Below are positions 8,574 to 16,703 of a stretch of 64,000 nucleotides of DNA, piece by piece. The translations under genes and the position numbers were made by a program. The notes under the pieces were generated by a model, which saw nothing but the letters and a program-made list of their open reading frames with translations, made no database searches and was not told the DNA's origin. Numbering within the stretch: position 1 is the first letter of the stretch; every line of letters starts with the position of its first letter. The DNA is from G963666935 sp963666935 (GTDB lineage Bacteria; Bacillota; Clostridia; Christensenellales; CAG-138): positions 1,426,001 to 1,490,000 of the forward strand of contig OY762936.1 in NCBI GenBank assembly GCA_963666935.1, given 5' to 3'.

Positions 8574-9713
8574 ATGATATATCTGGACAATAGCGCCACA
8601 ACGCGCACGCTGCGGGAAGCCGCCGACGCTGCGTATCAATATATGACTGAAGATTTTTTTAATGCAGCCGCTGCGTATTCGCCGGCTGCGGCAAACGAGC
8701 GAGCTGTGAATACGGCCCGCAGTTCAACGGCGGCCGCCATTGTGGCGGCGCCGGAAGAGATGATCTTTACGTCCGGCGGAACAGAGAGCAATAACATGGC
8801 GATTTTCGGTTCGTTGGGTGCCATGCATGGGAGTGGAAAAATCATTGCGAGTGCGGTGGAACACCCGTCGGTATTTGAGGTGTTCCGCAGCCTAGAACAA
8901 GAATACGATGTGAGATATGCTCCTGTAACCCCAACGGGAGAGGTGAACCTCGACGCGCTGGAAGAACAGGTGACGGCGGATACCAGGTTGGTTTCCCTGA
9001 TGCAGGTGAACAACGAAGTGGGTGCCATTAACGACGCGGAAGCAATCTATAAGATGCTCAAGAAAAAAGCGCCCGGTGCGCTGCTGCATATGGACGGTGT
9101 GCAGGGATACCTGAAGGTACCTTTTGACGCCAGATGGTGCGACCTGTATTCCATCAGCGGCCATAAATTCCATGCACCCAAAGGGGTGGGCGCGCTTTAT
9201 GTGAAGCAAGGCACCCGGTTTCTAGGCGGCCTGCTGGGCGGCGGGCAGGAGAAAAATTTGCGTTCCGGCACCACCAACACGCCTGGAATTATGGGCATGA
9301 AAACGGCGGTGGACCATTACCTGGAAAACGCTGTGCAATTTCGGCAGAATATGCGCCAATGCAAAGTGCGCCTTGCCGAGAACCTTCGTGCCATTCCTGA
9401 TGTGTTCATCAATGGGCCGAGGCCTGAAGCCGGTGCGCCGCACATCCTCAACGTTTCGTTTATGGGGATAAGAGGCGAGGTGCTTCTGCATGCATTGGAG
9501 GAAAATGAAATTTACGTATCCACAGGATCCGCATGTTCTGCCCACAAGCGGGGAAAAAACCGAATTCTCAACGCCATGGGCATTGTGGGCGAACGTCAGG
9601 ATGGCGCTATCCGTTTCAGCCTTTGCCCTTTTAATACGGCCAAGGAGATGGACGAGACCGCCAACGCGATTGCGGACATTCTGCCTACGCTGAGAAAATT
9701 CAAAAGAAGATAG
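8574..9713 (+). CDS. Cysteine desulfurase (NifS/IscS family)
   Basis: This PLP enzyme takes sulfur from L-cysteine as a persulfide and passes it on. The 379 residues show the substrate-binding IYLDNSATT start, the PLP lysine in SISGHKFHAPKG, and the persulfide cysteine in STGSACSAHKRGK. The extended Cys loop places it with the NifS/IscS (group I) type. It is directly upstream of thiI with 27 bases between, the common arrangement (nifZ-thiI in B. subtilis) in which the desulfurase supplies sulfur for 4-thiouridine in tRNA. A broader role in Fe-S assembly is possible because no suf or iscU gene is visible here. Confidence 0.95.
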   Translation: MIYLDNSATTRTLREAADAAYQYMTEDFFNAAAAYSPAAANERAVNTARSSTAAAIVAAPEEMIFTSGGTESNNMAIFGSLGAMHGSGKIIASAVEHPSVFEVFRSLEQEYDVRYAPVTPTGEVNLDALEEQVTADTRLVSLMQVNNEVGAINDAEAIYKMLKKKAPGALLHMDGVQGYLKVPFDARWCDLYSISGHKFHAPKGVGALYVKQGTRFLGGLLGGGQEKNLRSGTTNTPGIMGMKTAVDHYLENAVQFRQNMRQCKVRLAENLRAIPDVFINGPRPEAGAPHILNVSFMGIRGEVLLHALEENEIYVSTGSACSAHKRGKNRILNAMGIVGERQDGAIRFSLCPFNTAKEMDETANAIADILPTLRKFKRR

Positions 9714-9740
9714 GGAAATACTGGAGGTATAGGAGGTACA

Positions 9741-10913
9741 ATGGAACAGGTCATTTTGATCCGCATTGGAGAAATCCACCTGAAGGGACTTAACCGCCCT
9801 TTTTTTGAGCATAAGCTCATCGAAGGCATCTACCGTGCGCTTGCAGGAATTGACGCGCAAGTAAAACGCGATCAGGGAAGATTTTTTGTATGGGGCGTGA
9901 GCCAAGACCGAGTTGACGAAGCGGTGCGACGGTTGACCAAAGTCTTCGGCATCCATTCCATCAGCCCCGCTGTGGCGGTAGAAAAGGACTGGGATGCCAT
10001 TGTAAAGGCCATGTACCAGTGTATGGAACGCACGCTGGAAGGGCGTGGGAATACCACGTTCAAGTGCTTTGCGCGCCGCTCCGATAAGCGCTTTCCCATG
10101 AGCAGCGATGAAATCAACCGCGAGATGGGGCATGCGCTTTTGGAGCGGTTTCCCGCGCTTCGCGTGGATATTCATAACCCCCAGATCAATGTTTGCACGG
10201 AGATCCGGGAGGTGGCCTTCCTATACACGGATGAGATCATGGGCTGCGGCGGCATGCCCACCGGCACGTCCGGGCGGGCGGCGCTGCTCATTTCGGGCGG
10301 CATCGACAGCCCTGTGGCCGGGTACCTCATGGCAAAGCGGGGGCTGGAGCTTTCTGCCGTACACTTCTACAGTTATCCCTATACAAGCCAGAGGGCGCGG
10401 GATAAAGTGGTGGAGCTGACAAAGCTGGTTTCAGCGTATTCCGGCCCCATCAAACTGCACCTTGTGCCCTTTACGGATATTCAGCTCACCATCTATGAGA
10501 AATGCCCACCCAAAGAGACCACAGTGCTCATGCGGCGGCTTATGATGCGTATCGCGGAGAGGCTGGCCAAAGGCGATGGTGCATCGGCGCTGATAACCGG
10601 CGAGTCCTTGGGGCAGGTGGCAAGCCAGACGCTTGAAAGTTTGTGCGTTACGGATGATGCGGTGCAAATGCCTGTATTCCGCCCGCTGATCAGCTTTGAC
10701 AAGGAAGAAATTGTGACTATCGCAAAAAAGATCGGCACGTATGAAACATCCATTCTGCCCTATGAGGACTGCTGCACGGTTTTTGTGCCGCAACACCCCG
10801 TGACCCGGCCCAAAGTGCAGGCCTTGCGGGAGAGCGAGGCAGCTGTGGATTTTAGCGAGCTCATTGAAAAGGCCATTGAGAATACGGAGTCAATGGTAGT
10901 GAGTTTCGCGTAA
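9741..10913 (+). CDS. thiI: tRNA 4-thiouridine sulfurtransferase ThiI
   Basis: ThiI adenylates U8 of tRNA and inserts sulfur to make 4-thiouridine. The 390 residues contain an N-terminal ferredoxin-like and THUMP region (about 1-165) and a PP-loop ATPase with LLISGGIDSPVAGYL. The C-terminal rhodanese domain of the enterobacterial enzyme is absent, as is usual in Firmicutes. The cysteines in DCCTVF near the end may take part in sulfur relay. An AGGAGG-like site precedes the ATG. It is in an operon with the cysteine desulfurase upstream. Confidence 0.96.
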   Translation: MEQVILIRIGEIHLKGLNRPFFEHKLIEGIYRALAGIDAQVKRDQGRFFVWGVSQDRVDEAVRRLTKVFGIHSISPAVAVEKDWDAIVKAMYQCMERTLEGRGNTTFKCFARRSDKRFPMSSDEINREMGHALLERFPALRVDIHNPQINVCTEIREVAFLYTDEIMGCGGMPTGTSGRAALLISGGIDSPVAGYLMAKRGLELSAVHFYSYPYTSQRARDKVVELTKLVSAYSGPIKLHLVPFTDIQLTIYEKCPPKETTVLMRRLMMRIAERLAKGDGASALITGESLGQVASQTLESLCVTDDAVQMPVFRPLISFDKEEIVTIAKKIGTYETSILPYEDCCTVFVPQHPVTRPKVQALRESEAAVDFSELIEKAIENTESMVVSFA

Positions 10914-10959
10914 TGGCGCTGAATTTAACCATTTATTTACACATAGCTTGACGCGCCAA

Positions 10960-10968
10960 TGATATAAT
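10960..10968 (+). promoter_or_regulatory. Extended -10 promoter for the DUF3298 lipoprotein gene
   Basis: TGaTATAAT at 10960-10968 is a full extended -10 box. The -35 is poor (a TTTACA lies too far away). It sits 38 bases upstream of the GTG start. Confidence 0.6.
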
Positions 10969-11005
10969 AGCTGCGAAATGGTGAGATGAGAGAGGAGGCG
11001 TGGCT

Positions 11006-11797
11006 GTGAAAAGAGTTGCTCGGATGGTTGTAATCGCTGTGGTGTGGATTACACTTACCGTATACGGGTGCGCCAGCTCAAATATGGCCGAGCTTACCAC
11101 AACATCTCGCGACGTGATCCCGAACGAGATTGGCACAGGGTACGAAACTTTCGCTGTGGGCCGCACTGCGGGAGTAAGCGCGCCTGTCAGTGTGGTGCGT
11201 GGGATTTCTCCCTATAACGGCGGTTATATTCTCTACCCGCAGGTTCAAAGCGTTAGCGCGGCACAGAGAATCAATGATTCCATGTGCGATGCGGTGGCGG
11301 AGAAGGCCCGAAGGCTGGACGCTCCGGTTTTTACGAATTATCGAGTGGAACACAACCACGACGGCATTTTTTCCGTTCGAATTTATCTTTACAATCTGTA
11401 TGGTACCCAGGAAAGTTGCCTGGACAGCGTTTCTTTAAATTACGATGTAAACAACGGCGAGCTTTGCAGCATCAGCGATATTTTTGACGGCAGCAACGAC
11501 CGCTGGAGGGGCTTGCTTCCGGATATTGTAACGGCGCAGGCACAAGACCGGGATATGACGCTGCTTAATGATTTGATGCCTGTGGATGATAACCAGGAGT
11601 TTTATGTTACGGATGATTCCGTGGTTCTGCTTTACGATGTATATGAAATTGCGACTTATCCGGCCGGAGCGCCGGAATTCTCCATCCCCATTCGTCAATT
11701 GGATGAATTTATTGATGACAATGGACCGCTTGGTGAGATGAAAGTCGAAAATATGGCGAAGCCCGAAGCTGTGGATGCCGCCATGGAGGCAAAATAA
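11006..11797 (+). CDS. DUF3298 (RsiV-like) domain lipoprotein
   Basis: The 263-residue product has a short signal with lipobox VYGC and a DUF4163/DUF3298-type fold, as in the extracellular part of the anti-sigma factor RsiV and in several orphan surface proteins. Supporting segments are YLYNLYGTQESC, SLNYDVNNGELCSISDIF and DDSVVLLYDVYEIATYPAG followed by a FSIPIRQL end. Unlike RsiV there is no cytoplasmic sigma-binding part, so it is not an anti-sigma factor. Start choice: an AGGAGG at 10993-10998 fits the GTG at 11006 and is too close to the GTG at 11000. The next gene begins one base after its stop. Confidence 0.75.
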   Translation: MKRVARMVVIAVVWITLTVYGCASSNMAELTTTSRDVIPNEIGTGYETFAVGRTAGVSAPVSVVRGISPYNGGYILYPQVQSVSAAQRINDSMCDAVAEKARRLDAPVFTNYRVEHNHDGIFSVRIYLYNLYGTQESCLDSVSLNYDVNNGELCSISDIFDGSNDRWRGLLPDIVTAQAQDRDMTLLNDLMPVDDNQEFYVTDDSVVLLYDVYEIATYPAGAPEFSIPIRQLDEFIDDNGPLGEMKVENMAKPEAVDAAMEAK

Positions 11798-11798
11798 T

Positions 11799-12047
11799 AT
11801 GAGATGCAGCTGCAAGCATTGCGGAACCTATATGGTCCAGACGGAACGTGGCTTATTTAGCGGATGTAAATGCCCCGAGTGCGGCAACATGTGCCGGGAT
11901 TGCATGGGAAGCGCAGAAGCTCCCCTTGCGCTCGACCAGCTCAAGGATCGTTTTATGGCCGGCACGGTGTATGATGAGATCCTAGAGGAAGCACAAGAGC
12001 CTACAAATTGGAGCGAGCCTTCGGTTAACTGGAGAAAAATGCTTTGA
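11799..12047 (+). CDS. Small cysteine-rich zinc-ribbon protein
   Basis: An 82-residue protein with cysteines at CSCKHC, CKCPEC and CRDC, consistent with one or two zinc knuckles in the first 40 residues. The rest is acidic and likely helical, ending NWRKML. I do not recognise a named family. The ATG is one base after the stop of the DUF3298 lipoprotein gene, with a GGAGG inside that gene, so the two are very likely co-translated. A strong terminator follows. One possibility is a cytoplasmic regulatory zinc-finger protein; there is no direct evidence for this. Confidence 0.7.
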   Translation: MRCSCKHCGTYMVQTERGLFSGCKCPECGNMCRDCMGSAEAPLALDQLKDRFMAGTVYDEILEEAQEPTNWSEPSVNWRKML

Positions 12048-12059
12048 GCATTGAAATAA

Positions 12060-12082
12060 AAAGGGCCAAACGCGGCCCTTTT
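12060..12082 (+). terminator. Rho-independent terminator
   Basis: An AAGGGCC/GGCCCTTTT stem-loop after the zinc-ribbon gene. It also faces the convergent CotF-like gene and can serve both strands. Confidence 0.85.
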
Positions 12083-12094
12083 ATGCTATACTGT

Positions 12095-12376
12095 TTAAAA
12101 CCCGGTTTGCTGTTTGAGTTGCTGTACGGACTGCTGCGTGGCCTGTACGTCGGTTTGTTGGGCTTTCTTGGTTTGGTACATGTTCCGCTGACGCATCAGG
12201 TCAAATACGGCATACTGGTCTGTGGAGCACTCGGTCATGTTGTTGAGTAGAAGCTGCCGAAGATTCGTGCAGGACGATTCGGTAATATCGCCCGCGTAAT
12301 CCTTGATAAGCTGCTTTTCCTGGCTGAGCATGTCCGTCAAAACTTCCTGCTGGTTCATACTGGTATTATGGTTCAT
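12095..12376 (-). CDS. CotF-family spore-coat-like protein
   Basis: This 93-residue protein resembles the CotF family of small, helical, ferritin-like coat proteins (MLSQEKQLIKDYAGDITESSC, then NNMTECSTDQYAVFDLMRQRNMY and a Gln-rich tail). Such proteins are made in the mother cell and incorporated in the inner coat. It has a good GGAGGTTAACAC-type ribosome-binding site and lies 17 bases downstream of a second small coat-like gene. Its presence supports a spore-forming host. A general role in sporulation is family knowledge; no sporulation sigma-factor promoter is clear to me. Confidence 0.75.
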   Translation of the reverse strand: MNHNTSMNQQEVLTDMLSQEKQLIKDYAGDITESSCTNLRQLLLNNMTECSTDQYAVFDLMRQRNMYQTKKAQQTDVQATQQSVQQLKQQTGF

Positions 12377-12393
12377 TGTGTTAACCTCCTTGC

Positions 12394-12615
12394 TTACTGG
12401 TGACTGTTCAGGTAGTTCTGCAGCGCATCGAAATGCTGCTTGTGGTGCTGGGCGAAGGTGTTCGCCATATCCTTGAGCGGCTGTTCATTGAGAAGTTCGG
12501 AATACACCGTGCACTTTTTATATGCAAGGGCTTCATGGAACATCTGGTCCTTGATGATATCCAAGTTTTTGCTGTCAATGGGTGCTGTTTGGGTTTGACC
12601 AAAGGGATCGTACAT
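12394..12615 (-). CDS. Small coat-associated protein, ferritin-like helical
   Basis: The 73-residue protein (MYDPFGQTQTAP at its start) has two predicted helices (LDIIKDQMFHEALAYKKCTVY and DMANTFAQHHKQHFDALQNYL) like half of a ferritin-like four-helix bundle, a form typical of small CotF-associated proteins in Clostridia. The frame stays open to 12678, but the ATG at 12615 has a perfect AGGAGG seven bases upstream, so I take that as the start. It precedes the CotF-like gene in the same operon. Confidence 0.65.
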   Translation of the reverse strand: MYDPFGQTQTAPIDSKNLDIIKDQMFHEALAYKKCTVYSELLNEQPLKDMANTFAQHHKQHFDALQNYLNSHQ

Positions 12616-12702
12616 AATTATCCTCCTAAACGTTTTTTTTCGGGATTGCCCGCAGGAATAGTATTGCGCGGGAGACACATTATTATTAAAGGAAAAGTGT
12701 AT

Positions 12703-13218
12703 ATGGCAAAAAAAAGAATCGGGAAATCGGCCAAGGAGGCCGCCTGCGATTTTCTTGCGTACAAGGCGCGGACGATACGGGAAACGGAACGATATCTGGA
12801 CGAGCAGAATTATGGGGAATATGAAATCTATGAGGCGGTGGAACGCTTAAAAGAGCTCAATTATCTTAACGACCAAAAATTTGCCGCTGATTTTATCAAT
12901 TCCAGGCTGGCGACCAAGCCGGTAAGCCGCCGCAAACTAAAGGAACAGCTGTATTCCCACAGCATTGCTCCCGAGGAAATTGAAACGGCGATTGCGGGAA
13001 TTTCGGATGAGACGGAAATGAAAAACGCCATGGCGGTGGCCAAAAAGTATTGGAATCAGATGGCAGCGCTGGAAGATGCGCAGCGAAAGCAAAGAACGGC
13101 GCGCAGGCTTGTGAGTCGCGGCTACGATTTTGACCATATCAAAGCCTGCATTGCGCTGCTGGGGGAAGATGTAGAAGATCTGGATTTCTCCCAGATGGAG
13201 CAGGATACCGACGAATAG
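12703..13218 (+). CDS. recX: RecX regulatory protein
   Basis: RecX binds the RecA filament and modulates recombination. The 171-residue product is a typical tandem three-helix protein, with conserved segments DFLAYKARTIRETERYL, LKELNYLNDQKFAADF and SRRKLKEQLYSHSI, and a C-terminal ARRLVSRGYDFDHIKACI. The ATG at 12703 follows AAAGGA; an upstream extension to 12400 overlaps the coat genes and is not plausible. It is nine bases upstream of the P1 peptidase gene. recA is not in the window. Confidence 0.9.
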   Translation: MAKKRIGKSAKEAACDFLAYKARTIRETERYLDEQNYGEYEIYEAVERLKELNYLNDQKFAADFINSRLATKPVSRRKLKEQLYSHSIAPEEIETAIAGISDETEMKNAMAVAKKYWNQMAALEDAQRKQRTARRLVSRGYDFDHIKACIALLGEDVEDLDFSQMEQDTDE

Positions 13219-13227
13219 GAGCAGGAT

Positions 13228-14127
13228 ATGAGCGGAAGTATCACGGAGCTGGCCGGAATTGAAGTTGGGCATTATACAGACCCAGAGGCAAAAACCGGGT
13301 GTACTGTTATACTATGTAAAAAAGGGGCGGTTGCGGGCGTGGATGTCCGAGGGAGCGCCCCGGGCACCCGGGAAACGGATCTCCTGCGGGGATATAATCT
13401 TGTGGAGCGCATTCAAGCCATCATGCTTTGCGGCGGGAGCGCCTATGGACTGGATGCGGCTTCCGGGGCCATGCAGTATTTGGAGGAAAATGGAATTGGA
13501 CAAGATGTGGGCGTAGGCGTGGTACCCATCGTACCCGCGGCTGTCATCTTTGACCTTGGCGTGGGGGATCCCCATGTTCGCCCCGGAAAGGCGGAGGGCT
13601 ATCTGGCCTGCAAAAATGCCGGAAGCGGTTCCGTTGAAACCGGAAGTGTGGGCGCGGGAACTGGGGCTACGGTGGCAAAAGCCTTTGGTGGTGTGCACGC
13701 GCAGCCGGGAGGATTCGGCACGTGCTGCGTCGAGCTAAAGGGCGGTGTGAAGGTGGCCGCGGCTGTGGTTGTGAATGCGCTGGGCGACATCTACAATCCT
13801 GAAACCGGGGCGATCGTTCGCGCGGCGAAAATCAATGGCAAGCTGGTTCCTTGCATGACCGCCACAGAGCTAATGGGCGCCGGGCTTGGAAACACCACCA
13901 TCGGCGTGCTTGCCACCAATGCGAAGCTGACACGGGAGGAAGCGAACAAGCTCGCCTCCATGGCGCATGACGGTTTGGCGCTTACCATCCGCCCTGTGCA
14001 TACCCCGTTTGACGGCGATACATTTTTCGGTATTTCTACGGGAGAAAAAGAATACCCGTTGCTGCCCGTCCTCGTCGCCGGGGTGAAAGCTGTTTGCGGG
14101 GCGGTGCTCAACGCGGTAGGGGAATGA
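13228..14127 (+). CDS. P1-family (DmpA-like) self-processing aminopeptidase
   Basis: This is an N-terminal-nucleophile hydrolase of the S58/DmpA family, which cleaves itself and then hydrolyses amide or peptide bonds in small substrates. The 299 residues show the family pattern: GIEVGHYTDPEAKTGCTV, DVRGSAPGTRETDLL, CGGSAYGLDAASG and MGAGLGNTTIGVLATNA. The Thr in the GNTTIGV segment is the probable autocatalytic nucleophile. No signal peptide is seen, so it is cytosolic. It follows recX by nine bases and precedes the fusion gene by 23 bases. The substrate cannot be deduced. Confidence 0.9.
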   Translation: MSGSITELAGIEVGHYTDPEAKTGCTVILCKKGAVAGVDVRGSAPGTRETDLLRGYNLVERIQAIMLCGGSAYGLDAASGAMQYLEENGIGQDVGVGVVPIVPAAVIFDLGVGDPHVRPGKAEGYLACKNAGSGSVETGSVGAGTGATVAKAFGGVHAQPGGFGTCCVELKGGVKVAAAVVVNALGDIYNPETGAIVRAAKINGKLVPCMTATELMGAGLGNTTIGVLATNAKLTREEANKLASMAHDGLALTIRPVHTPFDGDTFFGISTGEKEYPLLPVLVAGVKAVCGAVLNAVGE

Positions 14128-14150
14128 AGACAAATTAGCGGGTGATACAT

Positions 14151-15581
14151 ATGATGGAAACCGTGGTTCTTACCAGTGAACAAATCAGCAAGATCCTTGG
14201 GGCCCGGAAGAAAAACTCCAACAAGGGGGATTTCGGAAAAGGTCTACTGTTGGCTGGCAGCCCGGGGTTTTCGGGCGCTGCTGTGATGGCTGCGGCAAGT
14301 GCGCTGCGCAGCGGGATCGGCACGCTGAAGGTCTTATCTCCGCTCTCCATACGGGGCGCGTTTTTCGTGCTGCCGGAAGCGATGGTATGCGTTTTCCCCT
14401 CCGAGAACTGGGATCATTATGACGAAATTCAGCTTGAAAAGTTACTACATGCCTCCACCTGTGTGGGAATTGGCCCTGGAATCGGCAGGGCAAACGGTGT
14501 GGAAGGGGCCTTAAAGGCTATAATAATGAGCAAAATGCCGGCGATCATCGACGCCGACGGGCTCAACGTTCTTTCGCAATCCCAACCGCTCCTTGACCGG
14601 CTCCACAGAAATATCGTGCTAACGCCGCATCCGGGGGAAATGGCCAGACTGTGCAGATGCAGCATGGAAAGCGTGCTGGAACAGCCCGCGGAGATCGCCA
14701 CGGAAAAAGCTAACGAATGGGGATGCACGGTTTTGCTCAAGGGCGCGGAAAGCATCATTGCCTCGCCGGGGGAGCGAATTGCCGTTAACCAGACTGGGAA
14801 TCCCGGCCTTGCCAAGGGCGGCAGCGGCGACGTGCTGACGGGGATTATATTGGCCATGCTTGGGCAGGGACTGAAGCCTTATGATGCGGCGTGCGCAGGC
14901 GCATACCTCTTGGGCGCATCGGCAGACCAGGCAATCAAGCTGCTGAAGGAGCGGATGCTTATGGCCCGGGATGTAACCGACGTGGTTTCCGCCACCATCA
15001 GCGGACTGGCGGGAAAGTTCACGCCCGGAAAACCCGCACTGCGCAGGTGGATCCGGGATCGGCTGCAAACGATGGAAAACAAAGAAATTACCGTGCAGTC
15101 GGCTGCTGTGTGCCACAGGATCGCGGGCATGTGCACCTATGCCGACGCATATACCATATTGGCCTACAAGGCCATGGAACGTGAGTGTGATCCCGCCCCG
15201 CTTGTTCGATTGGCCCGGGCAGAAGGGAAGCGAGTCGCCTTCCCGTTGTGCGTTTCGGACAAACGGCTGAATTTATACGTTCCGGATCACGAATCCGCAT
15301 TTGTGAGGGGAAAATATGGCATTTGGGAGCCTGATACATCAAAGAGCACGCTCATCGCGCCGGAAGAGCTGGATCTGGTTTTGGTGCCGGGCGTAGCATT
15401 TGACAGGACGTGTAACAGGATGGGACACGGCGCAGGCTACTACGATCGGCTTCTGAAAAACTCGGATGCGGTCAAGATCGGGCTTTCTTTTGATGAACAG
15501 ATTGTGGATGTTGTTCCCATGGATTTAACGGATGTGCATATGGATTATGTGGTCACGCAAAAGTGTATTTATTGTAAATAA
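14151..15581 (+). CDS. Fusion: ADP/ATP-dependent NAD(P)H-hydrate dehydratase (NnrD) and 5-formyltetrahydrofolate cyclo-ligase (MthfS)
   Basis: One uninterrupted 476-residue chain holds two enzymes. Residues 1 to about 285 are a YjeF C-terminal/ribokinase-fold dehydratase that restores hydrated NAD(P)H: NKGDFGKGLLLAGSPGFSGA, VLTPHPGEMARL and the catalytic GGSGDVLTGI. Residues from about 293 are a cyclo-ligase: KPALRRWIRDRL, ECDPAPLVRLARAEGKRVAFP, YGIWEP, LDLVLVPGVAFD and the nucleotide loop RMGHGAGYYDRL. The latter converts 5-formyl-THF to 5,10-methenyl-THF. Both are metabolite-repair activities. The usual NnrE epimerase domain, commonly fused to NnrD, is missing. ATGs at 14151 and 14154 are both possible starts; an upstream GTG at 14142 is less likely. 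Confidence 0.9.
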   Translation: MMETVVLTSEQISKILGARKKNSNKGDFGKGLLLAGSPGFSGAAVMAAASALRSGIGTLKVLSPLSIRGAFFVLPEAMVCVFPSENWDHYDEIQLEKLLHASTCVGIGPGIGRANGVEGALKAIIMSKMPAIIDADGLNVLSQSQPLLDRLHRNIVLTPHPGEMARLCRCSMESVLEQPAEIATEKANEWGCTVLLKGAESIIASPGERIAVNQTGNPGLAKGGSGDVLTGIILAMLGQGLKPYDAACAGAYLLGASADQAIKLLKERMLMARDVTDVVSATISGLAGKFTPGKPALRRWIRDRLQTMENKEITVQSAAVCHRIAGMCTYADAYTILAYKAMERECDPAPLVRLARAEGKRVAFPLCVSDKRLNLYVPDHESAFVRGKYGIWEPDTSKSTLIAPEELDLVLVPGVAFDRTCNRMGHGAGYYDRLLKNSDAVKIGLSFDEQIVDVVPMDLTDVHMDYVVTQKCIYCK

Positions 15582-15593
15582 GGATTTTTTTGC

Positions 15594-15623
15594 TTGTAGC
15601 GAATGAGTATTTGATGCTACAAT
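15594..15623 (+). promoter_or_regulatory. Promoter for rsmD-coaD
   Basis: TTGTAG (15594-15599), an 18-base spacer and TGcTACAAT, an extended -10 with the hexamer at 15618-15623. It lies about 38 bases before the rsmD ATG. Confidence 0.75.
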
Positions 15624-15660
15624 ATATAGTGGTATTACTGTTTGACGCGATGGAGGTCGG

Positions 15661-16212
15661 ATGCGCATCATTGCCGGAGAAAAAAGGGGTTGCCAGATTG
15701 TGGCTCCCAAAGGGCGGGATACGCGGCCCACTTTGGACAGGATCAAGGAATCCCTCTTCGGGATCATACAGTTTGACGTGGCCAAAAGCAGGGTTCTGGA
15801 TTTATTCGCGGGCTCTGGGAACCTTGGACTGGAAGCTCTGTCCAGGGGTGCGCAATATGCGGCATTCTGCGATGTGTCCCGGGAAAGCATTCGAGTGATC
15901 CGGGCCAACATTGAGAAACTCGGGGTTGAATCCGATTCGGAAGTCTTCGCCTGCGACTGTATGACGGCGCTGAGCGCGCTTATGGCCGCAGAAAAGAAGT
16001 TTGACATTGTATTTTTGGATCCGCCCTATGCGTCCGCTCTAGCGGAAAAGGCCATTGCGCGGATTCTGGAGCTTGACCTGCTTGCGCGGGACGGCATGAT
16101 TGTGGCGGAACACGCGGCTAATCTTCCGCCGGCAGTGCCGGAAGCGATGGAAGTTTACGATGTGCGAAAGTACGGCGATATTGCCATTTCCTTTATGAGG
16201 AGAAGAACGTGA
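15661..16212 (+). CDS. rsmD: 16S rRNA (guanine966-N2)-methyltransferase RsmD
   Basis: RsmD methylates G966 of 16S rRNA in the assembling 30S subunit. The 183-residue product starts MRIIAGEKRGCQIVAPKG, has the SAM loop LDLFAGSGNLGLEAL and the catalytic DPPYAS. The length is typical. GGAGGT precedes the ATG. Its stop overlaps the coaD start, and the rsmD-coaD pair is a common Firmicutes arrangement. Confidence 0.96.
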   Translation: MRIIAGEKRGCQIVAPKGRDTRPTLDRIKESLFGIIQFDVAKSRVLDLFAGSGNLGLEALSRGAQYAAFCDVSRESIRVIRANIEKLGVESDSEVFACDCMTALSALMAAEKKFDIVFLDPPYASALAEKAIARILELDLLARDGMIVAEHAANLPPAVPEAMEVYDVRKYGDIAISFMRRRT

Positions 16213-16703
16213 TGATGAGAACGGCTGTGCTGTCAGGAAGCTTTGACCCTTTTACCATAGGGCATATGGATCTTTTAACCCGCTCCGCGGGCCTGTTTGA
16301 CAAGATCTGTGTGGCGGTACTAGTGAATCCTTCAAAGGTTCCCTGTTTTTCCGCAGAGGAGCGGATTGAGATGATATCCTGTGCCGCGAAGGCCGCGGGC
16401 CTGGCGAACATTGAAGTTGAGGGGTTCAACGGGCTGCTGGCGGACTTTGTGGTGACGAAGAAGGCATGTGCTGTGGTGCGGGGAGTTCGCGATGGAACCG
16501 ACTATGCGTATGAAACCCGAATGGCGTCGGCAAACCGATATCTTTCAGGCGGCATGGATACCATTTTTCTGCCGGCAAAGACGGAGTATTCGTTCATCAG
16601 TTCTGCAACCGTCAAAGAATTCGCCGCATTTGGACGCGATATCACCGGGCTGGTGCCCGATTCTATCTATAAAATAATCGCAGAAAGGTTGATAAAGCGA
16701 TGA
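16212..16703 (+). CDS. coaD: Pantetheine-phosphate adenylyltransferase CoaD
   Basis: CoaD makes dephospho-CoA from 4'-phosphopantetheine and ATP. The 163 residues carry SGSFDPFTIGHMDLL with the (T/H)xGH nucleotide motif, VVRGVRDGTDYAYE, and the C-terminal FISSATVKEFA. I chose the ATG at 16212, which overlaps the rsmD stop codon; a GTG at 16209 and ATG at 16215 are alternatives. The next gene overlaps its end by four bases, so rsmD, coaD and the coiled-coil gene form one operon. Confidence 0.97.
   Translation: MMRTAVLSGSFDPFTIGHMDLLTRSAGLFDKICVAVLVNPSKVPCFSAEERIEMISCAAKAAGLANIEVEGFNGLLADFVVTKKACAVVRGVRDGTDYAYETRMASANRYLSGGMDTIFLPAKTEYSFISSATVKEFAAFGRDITGLVPDSIYKIIAERLIKR

Noticed and set aside
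9222..10175. A 317-residue open frame on the minus strand across the desulfurase and thiI genes
   Set aside because: It is antisense to two strongly supported genes; its length results from the codon bias of the opposite strand.
12647..12674. CCCGC/GCGGG hairpin between the coat-like genes and recX
   Set aside because: Short stem, long loop and no T tract; not convincing as a terminator or regulator.
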